The notes beneath the pieces were generated by a model. It saw only the letters and a list, made by a program, of their open reading frames with translations, was not told the origin of the DNA and did no database searches. Shown here one piece after another: positions 1 to 5,297 of a stretch of 6,499 nucleotides of DNA. Origin of the DNA: Methanothrix sp. (GTDB taxonomy: Archaea > Halobacteriota > Methanosarcinia > Methanotrichales > Methanotrichaceae); the NCBI GenBank assembly GCA_028708055.1, contig JAQVZT010000087.1, forward strand, positions 1 through 6,499, read 5' to 3'. Position 1 is the first letter of the stretch. Each line of letters opens with the position of its first letter. The position numbers and the translations under genes are program-made.

Positions 1-293
1 ACCCTGATCTCTGTGGGCAGGATCTCGTATCCGCGAGGTGCTTTCGGCTCTGCCTTTACGTTTCCCCGCACCATAATTGCGCTCTCCCTGCTGATAGAGC
101 GCGCATTCTTGAATGCCTCTTTTCCCAAAAGCTTCTTGACCAGCGTCACCTGCGCCAGTCCTTTCCTGTCCCGCAGCACCAGGAAGGCTATTCCTCCCAG
201 GTCGCGCATCTCATGAGCAAAGCCGGCAAGAATTACCTCTTTTCCATCCAGCTGTGCGTCGATATCGCCAGAATAATGAGTTCTAAGGATCAA
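1..293 (-). CDS. aspS: Aspartyl-tRNA synthetase, N-terminal part (cut by window start)
   Basis: Partial gene; the 97 visible codons are the N-terminus and the rest lies to the left of the window. Family role: cytoplasmic charging of tRNA with aspartate; archaeal enzymes of this type are often non-discriminating and can also charge tRNA-Asn. The visible part matches the OB-fold anticodon-binding domain: it opens with MILRTHYSGDI, then VILAGFAHEMRDLGGIAFLVLRDR (about residues 20-43), which is the archaeal AspS signature, then QVTL, the RESAIMV stretch and APRGYEILPTEIR. The start is TTG at 293-291: an in-frame stop lies at 302-300, no ATG or GTG lies between them, and GTGAG at 303-299 can act as ribosome binding site 5 nt upstream. 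It is divergent from the KaiC operon. Identification is strong from the motif run; full length and active site cannot be seen. Confidence 0.93.
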   Translation of the reverse strand, partial: MILRTHYSGDIDAQLDGKEVILAGFAHEMRDLGGIAFLVLRDRKGLAQVTLVKKLLGKEAFKNARSISRESAIMVRGNVKAEPKAPRGYEILPTEIR

Positions 294-323
294 GTCGTCT
301 CACGGGAGCGAGAATGAATTCCT

Positions 324-332
324 GATATAAAA
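324..332 (-). promoter_or_regulatory. Probable TATA box of aspS
   Basis: The minus strand reads TTTTATATC here, a good archaeal TATA box. About 25 nt downstream puts the transcript start near 300-305, giving a leader of roughly 10 nt that includes the GTGAG ribosome binding site before the TTG start at 293. No transcript start is visible directly; this rests on motif and spacing. Confidence 0.55.
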
Positions 333-450
333 GCAGTCTGATAAGATAAAGACAAATAAGATGAGAGGCAAGATTGTAATTTAAGTCTCAATAAATCGCC
401 TAAAATTTGCCATTTGCTTCTGCAATGTGTCCCATCCAATGAATCGAAAT

Positions 451-456
451 GAGGTG
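451..456 (+). promoter_or_regulatory. Ribosome binding site of the KaiC-like gene
   Basis: GAGGTG matches the archaeal anti-16S consensus (GGAGGTGATC) and is followed by a second G-rich stretch, GGTGGA, ending at 462. The first lies 6 nt before a TTG at 463, the second 9 nt before the ATG at 472. Both codons are in frame, so either could be used. Both fit better than the upstream in-frame GTG (427) or ATG (439), which have no such motif before them. No convincing TATA box is seen for this operon in 340-450; the region is A+T-rich with only weak candidates. Confidence 0.45.
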
Positions 457-471
457 GGTGGATTGAATTTG

Positions 472-1140
472 ATGAAGAGGATATCCACAGGAATTCCTGG
501 CCTGGATAGCATGATCGAGGGTGGCCTTCCCAGACCGTCTTTAACCCTTCTAGCGGGCGATGCCGGGGCAGGCAAGACCACGTTTTGCACTCAGTTTCTC
601 TGCCGGGGAGCAGACCTGGGTGAGCGCGGCCTATGCCTGCTGACCTTCGGCGGACCATCTGATTTGCAAATTAAATACGCATCCAGCTATGAATTCGCCA
701 AAAGCTCCTATTTTGGCAGGGAGATCTGCTACCTTGAGCTGGAGGAGATGGTCGAAAACGAATGCAAATCGAAGGACTATCTGGACAAGCTGGAGCGAGA
801 GATAGATGCCCTAGAGCCGACTCGAATTGTCATTGAAAACCTCTCCATTCTGGAGGATGTCCTCAGAGACGAATACTGGCGTTTTCTCCTGAAGCTGTCT
901 CATATGATCAAAGCAAGAGCAATGGTGGCATTGGTGACAGAGGACTGCCAGCCGGGCATAATCTATCCTGCAAATATTGCCCAGGTTGCGGATGGAATAA
1001 TCCTGCTTCAGAATGAGGTGGTCAATTTCGCAAGGAGGAGATCGATTGAGATCCTGAAGATGTCCGGGACATCCCATCACTTGGGAAAGCATGCAGTAGA
1101 TATATCTGTCAAAGGGTTAGTTGTTTATCCGGGCCTGTAA
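472..1140 (+). CDS. KaiC-like single-domain RecA-fold ATPase with altered catalytic residues
   Basis: A 222-residue soluble protein and first gene of a three-gene operon. It is a single KaiC-type domain (KaiC/PF06745 family). Visible landmarks are the N-terminal STGIPGLDSMIEGGLP (residues 5-20), Walker A GDAGAGKTT (29-37), the LCLLTF strand (54-59), the Walker B-like strand RIVIEN (118-123), and the C-terminal KMSGTSHHLGKHAVDI stretch (196-211), typical of the family. Two oddities stand out: the paired catalytic glutamates that normally follow the LLTF-type strand are Gly60-Gly61, and Walker B ends in Glu122-Asn123 instead of Asp-Ser. ATP binding therefore looks possible while hydrolysis is doubtful. 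KaiC-like proteins are proposed signalling hubs in archaea. Gene 1143 starts 2 nt after the stop, suggesting co-translation and a shared pathway with the transporter-type sensor. Start chosen by motif position; TTG at 463 (three residues longer) is the main alternative. Confidence 0.9.
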   Translation: MKRISTGIPGLDSMIEGGLPRPSLTLLAGDAGAGKTTFCTQFLCRGADLGERGLCLLTFGGPSDLQIKYASSYEFAKSSYFGREICYLELEEMVENECKSKDYLDKLEREIDALEPTRIVIENLSILEDVLRDEYWRFLLKLSHMIKARAMVALVTEDCQPGIIYPANIAQVADGIILLQNEVVNFARRRSIEILKMSGTSHHLGKHAVDISVKGLVVYPGL

Positions 1141-1142
1141 CC

Positions 1143-1352
1143 ATGACAAAATCCGAGCAGAACCTCCTGGGCCAGAAGGAATTCTGGATATTTCTCTTCG
1201 TCTTAGGGTGGGTGCTCTTCAACTGGCCTCTGATCGAGATAGCAGACGGCTGGGTTCTATTTGGCATGCCGGCCGTGCTGATCCATGTTGCATTTATCTG
1301 GCTTTTTTTCATCCTGGCGCTGTATCTCTTTGATCGGGGGAATTATGATTGA
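1143..1352 (+). CDS. Small two-helix membrane protein, CbrX-like partner of the symporter-type sensor
   Basis: A 69-residue protein with a short polar N-terminus (1-13), a hydrophobic helix at about 14-31 (FWIFLFVLGWVLFNWPLI), a short loop, and a second helix at about 44-63 ending in YLFDRGNYD. The FGMPAV...W...L pattern in the second half is typical of small proteins encoded directly before sodium/solute symporter-type genes (DUF3311-like or CbrX-like). It starts 2 nt after the KaiC-like stop. Its TGA shares 4 nt (TTGA, 1349-1352) with the TTG start of the next gene, so the two are probably translationally coupled. The sandwiched position and complete two-helix topology argue that it is real. 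In Pseudomonas, CbrX sits in the same place before cbrA, with a similar overlap. Function is unknown; a subunit, assembly factor or translational coupler for the large membrane protein are the likely options. No good ribosome binding site precedes it. Confidence 0.8.
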   Translation: MTKSEQNLLGQKEFWIFLFVLGWVLFNWPLIEIADGWVLFGMPAVLIHVAFIWLFFILALYLFDRGNYD

Positions 1353-4300
1353 TCGGGCCGCATGTCGCTTTAGTCGTAATGGTCCTCTACCTGCTGCTGC
1401 TCTTCGGCATAGCCAGGTATGCGGATAACCAAAAGCATCTGGGAAAAAGCATCGTCGCCAATCCCTATGTTTATGCCCTGTCCCTGTGCGTTTATGTATC
1501 CGCATGGACCTTTTACGGCTCTATCGGAAGAGCGGCATCTACCGGCCTGGAATTTCTGCCAATTTATCTGGGGCCGGTCCTGGCCATGACTGCCGGCTGG
1601 ATAGTAATCAGAAAAATGATTCGGGTTTCAAAAGAGCATCGCCTGACATCTATCTCTGATTTTATCAGCTTTCGCTACGGTCGAAGCTATACCATAGGTG
1701 CTGTGGTAGCGGCATTGAGCTTGATATTAGTTACTCCGTATGTTGCATTGCAGCTCATTGCCATCTCCACATCTCTTGATATATTGAGCGGAGCGAATAT
1801 CGCATTTCTGGGCATTAATGTGGAAAGCAAATTGGTAGTAGCTGTTCTCCTGGGTGCTTTTGCAGTGATATTCGGGGCGAGACACCTCGATCCCATGGAG
1901 CGCCACGAGGGAATGATCGCTGTGGTGGCCTTCGAGTCTCTGGTGAAATTGGTTGCCTTTCTCTTTGCAGGACTCTATGTCGCTTACGGCATCTTTTCAG
2001 GATACGGAAATATTACGAGCGGGATGATCAGCCTGGCTGCAAAAGATCTTGCTTACAATACTCTGATGGATATTGAGCCGATGCTCTGGTTCACCCTGAT
2101 GCTTTCCTCATTCTTTGCCATCCTGTTTCTGCCCAGACAGTTTCATGTCATGGTAGTAGAAAACTCCGATGAGCTGCATCTCAAGAAGGCCATGTGGCTC
2201 TTTCCGCTCTATCTCTTGCTAATTAATCTATTTGTTCCCGCTATCGCCTGGGGTGGTGTGCTCCTCAATACTCCGGGTCTGAAGGATGCCTTCATAATAA
2301 CCATACCTTACACTATGGGACAGGATGCGCTCTCGCTCTTCGTGTTCATAGGCGGCACTTCCGCAGCCACGGCCATGATCCTGATCGAATCCGTAGCTGT
2401 AGGGACCATGCTGCTCAACGATCTGGAGATGCCTTATATCCTGGGCCATATCAAGAAGGAAAGGAATCTGGCCGATACGCTTCTCAATACCAGACGGGCA
2501 AACATTCTTCTGGTCGTGCTCCTGGGGTATCTTTACTCCCGGGCGGTTGCTTACCAGACGCTCGCCGATATTGGTGTTGTCTCATTTCTCGCGGCAAGCC
2601 AGATGGCTCCAGCCGCGTTGGGCGGCCTGTACTGGAAGAGGGGCAACCGGAAAGGGGCTATGGCGGGCCTGGCTTCTGGCTTTTTGCTCTGGGCTTACAC
2701 CGCCCTCATTCCTACGATTGCCAAAGGAAATGTCTGGCTGGCGGATCTGGTCCGGGACGGGCCTCTTGGCATATCCGTCCTCAGGCCCACCAACCTATTC
2801 GGGCTTGACCTGGATGTCTGGACCAACTCTGCATTCTGGACCCTTCTCATCAACTGCAGCCTGTATGTTCTCGTCTCTATTGTGAGCCGGCCCAGTCCGG
2901 ATGAGGAGAGCACCGCTGCATGCTTTGTGGATGCTTACCAGCAAGATCGGGCTTCTCATTTGCCTGATAAGAAAGCTATGCACCAGGGAACGGTTGAAGA
3001 GCTGGAGGCAACTCTGGCGCATTACATTGGGGAAGCCCCTGCCAGAATCGAGGTCGATGACTACCTTGAGCGTCTGGGCACCAGCCGCGATAAGATTGAG
3101 TCAGATCAGCTTCACCAGCTCTGGGGCCAATTTGAAAAGACGCTTACCGGTTCAGTTGGGCCTTCGGCCACCAGGATGATTGTGCAGGATCATGTGACTG
3201 TGAAACCGGTGATGGAAGTGGCCAAAGAGACCCTTCCTGCGTATGATCTGGTGCGGGGAAAGATCTATATCGCGCCTGATATTGCCTATGAGGTCTTCAC
3301 CGACCAGATCACTCATGGAGTAGAGGGGCTGTGCATAACTCACGATTCTCCGGTGGATGTGAGGAAACGCTGGGGATTTACTGAGACGCCTATCATCAAG
3401 CTCTCCGAAGAGAAAGGGAGTGATCGCTATATCTCTCCCAGAAATCTTCCTCTGCTCTTTGTTACCATTAAGTCGTTTGTCGAGTCGAGCAAGAACAGCA
3501 TCGTTCTCATAGACAGCATTGGAAAGCTCATCAAGGAAAATGAGGGCAGAATACCGCAACGAGAAATGCTCGACTATGTCTACCAGATTGAGCTATTAGC
3601 TCGCAGATCCCATTTCATACTGGCGGAAGAGCGTGATTTTGTTCACCTGGATATGACTTCAAGCATAAATGAGGCAAAAGAGCTGATATTTTCATTGGGT
3701 CCCCTTTCCAGCTATCTCTTCCAGATCTTCTCCGATGCGATGATCTCTCAGCTTAACGATGATGCCAGAAGGGGGGCGGTTATGCAGGCCAATGAGCAAA
3801 TTGCTGCCAGGGAGTTCTTTGAGACCGGAAAGCCAGCCCAAACGCCATCAGACGATTCGGTAAGCGCCTGTGATTCTGACATGAAAGAGGCGATGCAATC
3901 CGGATTGTCTCTTAATATCCCCCAGGATCTGGTGCTGACAAGACGCAGCTTCTTTGTGGCGGTACGAAGGCTAGGCAGGATCATAAAAATGTTTGATCCT
4001 GCCTTTGATATTGTCGCGACACTTGCAGAGCTCATGAAAAGCTATGGCCGAAGTCCCTATGAAATCTCCCTTATCCCCGGCACAACATATATCATTGCGG
4101 AAGAAAAGCCGCAAAAGAGCCTGGAGCTGTTCAGCGATCTGGTGAGGCATGGCATGGACGGTCTGTGCATGAGCCGCTATAATCCGGTGACGCTTAACGA
4201 AAGGTACAGTGTGCCTGTTGATACGGTCATATGGCTAACTCAGAAGAGCGAGCCGGGATACAAGACCGTGGACCCGACGAACTTCCCACGGCTCTCCAGC

Positions 4301-4528
4301 ATGATCTCCGATTTCCTGGCCCGAGCCAATTATCCGATCATCCTGCTGGAGGGGATGGGATATCTCATCACCCAGAGCAACTATGAGACTGTTCTGAGGT
4401 TTGTCCAGTCTCAGAGAGATGAGATCGCCCTGAAGAACGCAATAATGCTGGTGCATATCGATCCTCTCTCCCTTGACACAAAGGAGCTGCACCGTTTGAG
4501 CAGCGAAATGGAGACATTCAGTATTTAG
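1349..4528 (+). CDS. Sodium/solute symporter-type sensor with STAC-like domain and two DUF835 domains
   Basis: A 1059-residue membrane protein. Residues 1-512 form an SSS/SLC5-type module (PF00474) with about 13 helices. SAWTFYGSIGRAA (near 51-63), LPRQFHVMVVE (261-271) and GGTSAATAM (335-343, the helix-8 region that shapes the Na2 site in relatives) closely resemble CbrA-type transporter sensors. Residues 545-612 look like a STAC domain (QGTVEELEATLAHYIGEA, then FEKTLTGSVGPSATRMIV). Two DUF835 domains (PF05763) follow: about 631-770 with HGVEGLC (656-662) and SIVLIDSIGKLI (717-728), and about 903-1059 with HGMDGLC (934-940) and PIILLEGMGYLI (996-1007). No histidine kinase motifs are present. 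Likely role: coupling uptake or sensing of an unknown solute to cytoplasmic signalling. The TTG start at 1349 overlaps the preceding stop and has GGGGG (1336-1340) 8 nt upstream. The ATG at 1345 is out of frame; the in-frame ATG at 1379 would truncate helix 1. The substrate cannot be told from sequence. Confidence 0.92.
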   Translation: MIGPHVALVVMVLYLLLLFGIARYADNQKHLGKSIVANPYVYALSLCVYVSAWTFYGSIGRAASTGLEFLPIYLGPVLAMTAGWIVIRKMIRVSKEHRLTSISDFISFRYGRSYTIGAVVAALSLILVTPYVALQLIAISTSLDILSGANIAFLGINVESKLVVAVLLGAFAVIFGARHLDPMERHEGMIAVVAFESLVKLVAFLFAGLYVAYGIFSGYGNITSGMISLAAKDLAYNTLMDIEPMLWFTLMLSSFFAILFLPRQFHVMVVENSDELHLKKAMWLFPLYLLLINLFVPAIAWGGVLLNTPGLKDAFIITIPYTMGQDALSLFVFIGGTSAATAMILIESVAVGTMLLNDLEMPYILGHIKKERNLADTLLNTRRANILLVVLLGYLYSRAVAYQTLADIGVVSFLAASQMAPAALGGLYWKRGNRKGAMAGLASGFLLWAYTALIPTIAKGNVWLADLVRDGPLGISVLRPTNLFGLDLDVWTNSAFWTLLINCSLYVLVSIVSRPSPDEESTAACFVDAYQQDRASHLPDKKAMHQGTVEELEATLAHYIGEAPARIEVDDYLERLGTSRDKIESDQLHQLWGQFEKTLTGSVGPSATRMIVQDHVTVKPVMEVAKETLPAYDLVRGKIYIAPDIAYEVFTDQITHGVEGLCITHDSPVDVRKRWGFTETPIIKLSEEKGSDRYISPRNLPLLFVTIKSFVESSKNSIVLIDSIGKLIKENEGRIPQREMLDYVYQIELLARRSHFILAEERDFVHLDMTSSINEAKELIFSLGPLSSYLFQIFSDAMISQLNDDARRGAVMQANEQIAAREFFETGKPAQTPSDDSVSACDSDMKEAMQSGLSLNIPQDLVLTRRSFFVAVRRLGRIIKMFDPAFDIVATLAELMKSYGRSPYEISLIPGTTYIIAEEKPQKSLELFSDLVRHGMDGLCMSRYNPVTLNERYSVPVDTVIWLTQKSEPGYKTVDPTNFPRLSSMISDFLARANYPIILLEGMGYLITQSNYETVLRFVQSQRDEIALKNAIMLVHIDPLSLDTKELHRLSSEMETFSI

Positions 4529-4547
4529 TGCATGATATTGAAAAGCC

Positions 4548-4555
4548 TTTTAATA
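4548..4555 (+). promoter_or_regulatory. Possible TATA box for the BofA-family gene
   Basis: TTTTAATA lies 24-31 nt before the ATG at 4579, with a purine-rich GAAAAG (4540-4545) just upstream that could serve as a BRE. A start 25 nt downstream would fall at or next to the ATG, and no ribosome binding site is seen in 4556-4578. Together these suggest a leaderless or nearly leaderless transcript. Readthrough from the upstream operon remains possible because no strong terminator is seen in the 50-nt gap. Confidence 0.4.
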
Positions 4556-4578
4556 GTTAGCGACGGATATCCGGTATC

Positions 4579-4821
4579 ATGTACGATGCAGGACTTATAT
4601 TGCTGTTCATAGTCATAGTATTTGGCGCATTCCTGATCCTGAGGTCCATCAAGAATTTCGTGCTCAATGCCATAATGGGTCTGGTGATTCTTTTTCTGGC
4701 AAATGCCGTGGCTGGTCTAGGAATCGGCTATGGCTGGCTGGTGATCCTGATCTGTGGCATAGGCGGCGTCCTGGGGGCATTCCTGGTGATATTGCTTCAT
4801 TTCATGGGGTTAGGGGTTTAG
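4579..4821 (+). CDS. BofA-family small integral membrane protein
   Basis: An 80-residue, almost entirely hydrophobic protein with about three membrane segments (roughly residues 4-22, 28-48 and 52-77). The run from FVLNAIMGLVILFLANAV (27-44) through GLGIGYGWLVILICGIGGVLGAF matches the pattern of the pro-sigmaK processing inhibitor BofA family (PF07441), whose archaeal members are common in methanogens. In Bacillus, BofA holds back the SpoIVFB intramembrane protease. Archaea have no sigma-K, so that function should not be transferred; a role in binding a membrane protease is at most a guess. The gene lies 50 nt after the transporter-sensor and may have its own leaderless promoter. Its TAG overlaps by 4 nt the stop of the convergent regulator gene. 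Confidence 0.82.
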   Translation: MYDAGLILLFIVIVFGAFLILRSIKNFVLNAIMGLVILFLANAVAGLGIGYGWLVILICGIGGVLGAFLVILLHFMGLGV

Positions 4822-5105
4822 ATTGCGTTCATTTTTTCGTCACCTGGCAGCGCGCCTTCCAGGTCATCATTTATTGTCGAATTTATATTATTGATATTCT
4901 GCATAAGCTCATTTCCGGAAGATGTGGTCTTATAAAACCGTTCTTCTTTGACCAGATAACCGTGCGATATCAGCCAATCGAGGTACTGTCCTGCGTTCTT
5001 GAAATTCAGGTTTACCTGATAGACTATCTTGGTTTTGCTTGACCCTTCTCCCCTGCAAATATTGAGAATGCCGCCAAGTATTTCCAGCTTATTTCTTCGT
5101 GCCAT
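4818..5105 (-). CDS. Archaeal winged-helix transcriptional regulator (HTH_45 type)
   Basis: A 95-residue protein. The N-terminus RRNKLEILGGILNICRGEGSSKTKIVYQ, then NLNFKNAGQYLDWLISHGYLV (33-53) and the wing EERFYKTTSSG (54-64), form the standard archaeal HTH_45 winged helix (PF14947). There the KT-I-Y-NL segment and the YL-L---G-L helix are the hallmarks. It most likely binds DNA as a dimer; the target is unknown. The C-terminal tail (about 68-95, MQNINNINSTINDDLEGALPGDEKMNAI) is polar and acidic, with no recognised domain. The ATG at 5105 gives the usual N-terminus of the family. AGGAG touches the start codon with no spacing, so the GGGGAG about 10 nt upstream is a more plausible ribosome binding site. 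A direct repeat in the leader hints at autoregulation. The gene converges on the BofA-family gene with 4 nt overlap. Confidence 0.88.
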   Translation of the reverse strand: MARRNKLEILGGILNICRGEGSSKTKIVYQVNLNFKNAGQYLDWLISHGYLVKEERFYKTTSSGNELMQNINNINSTINDDLEGALPGDEKMNAI

Positions 5106-5141
5106 CTCCTTATATCTCCCCTATATCAGCCTCCTTATATC
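5106..5141 (-). repeat. 11-bp direct repeat in the leader of the HTH_45 regulator gene
   Basis: The minus strand carries GATATAAGGAG twice, at 5141-5131 and 5116-5106, exactly 25 bp apart start to start. The upstream copy sits just after the probable TATA box; the downstream copy abuts the ATG. Between them is GGGGA, part of the likely ribosome binding site. Each copy includes an AGGAG that could also serve as a ribosome binding site, so the repeat may come from translation signals, an operator for the adjacent regulator, or both. Confidence 0.5.
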
Positions 5142-5148
5142 TTATATA
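5141..5148 (-). promoter_or_regulatory. Probable TATA box of the HTH_45 regulator gene
   Basis: The minus strand reads TATATAAG within CTAATATATAAG. A transcript start about 25 nt downstream would be near 5120, leaving a leader of about 15 nt that includes GGGGAG. A second, closer-to-consensus TTTATATA lies farther upstream at 5208-5215 (minus) and would give a leader of about 80 nt; it is also inside the oligo-T stretch, so which of the two is used is open. Confidence 0.45.
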
Positions 5149-5212
5149 TTAGATACTGATAAAACTTTCGTAACTTTGATATTGTGTATTTTTTCCGCTA
5201 ATAATCCTATAT

Positions 5213-5228
5213 AAAAACCGTATAAAAA
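5213..5228 (-). terminator. Oligo-T termination region after the MarR-like gene
   Basis: On the minus strand two runs of five T lie at 5228-5224 and 5217-5213, separated by ATACGG, about 70-85 nt past the MarR-like stop codon. Archaeal RNA polymerase commonly terminates at such T-rich stretches without a strong hairpin. The second run overlaps a TATA-like TTTATATA, so the stretch could also be a promoter element for the HTH_45 gene. Confidence 0.35.
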
Positions 5229-5254
5229 TGCAAATTCATGCACGATTTCTCTAT

Positions 5255-5292
5255 GCTGCCCTGCTAGGTGTCCGCGGCGCCGAAAAGGCAGC
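5255..5292 (-). other. Inverted repeat just past the MarR-like stop codon
   Basis: GCTGCC (5255-5260) pairs with GGCAGC (5287-5292), enclosing a G+C-rich segment with the 8-bp palindrome CGGCGCCG (5275-5282). It begins 5 nt after the MarR-like stop codon (5298-5300). It may be a 3'-end stabilising hairpin of that transcript or part of the terminator. The six-pair outer stem with a long loop is modest, so chance is possible. Confidence 0.25.
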
Positions 5293-5297
5293 AATCC

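Noticed and set aside
13..216. 67-codon plus-strand ORF at the left edge
   Set aside because: It is antisense to the aspS fragment, whose minus-strand translation gives a recognisable conserved motif run; the plus product has no family features.
340..362. Short repeat GATAAGAT / AATAAGAT upstream of the KaiC-like gene
   Set aside because: Only about seven matching bases in an A+T-rich region; not distinguishable from chance.
290..658. 122-codon minus-strand ORF across the divergent region and the KaiC-like start
   Set aside because: It runs through the intergenic region and antisense to Walker A of the KaiC-like gene, with an unstructured Ser/Arg-rich product. The overlapping KaiC reading is clearly real.
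1345..1381. ATG at 1345 or ATG at 1379 as start of the large transporter-sensor
   Set aside because: The ATG at 1345 is in another frame. The in-frame ATG at 1379 removes part of the first helix and lacks a ribosome binding site, whereas TTG at 1349 gives a 4-nt overlap and a G-rich stretch 8 nt upstream.
2547..2885. 112-codon plus-strand ORF within the transporter module
   Set aside because: Out-of-frame shadow of the SSS-type coding region, rich in Trp, Arg, Pro and Ser with no family signature.
3152..3559. 135-codon minus-strand ORF opposite the first DUF835 domain
   Set aside because: Antisense to a continuous, well-supported coding region; no domain pattern or own start signals.
3131..4528. 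Histidine kinase or receiver domain at the C-terminus of the sensor
   Set aside because: No H-box, N-box or G-box pattern, nor receiver-type acidic pocket, can be seen; the motifs are those of DUF835.
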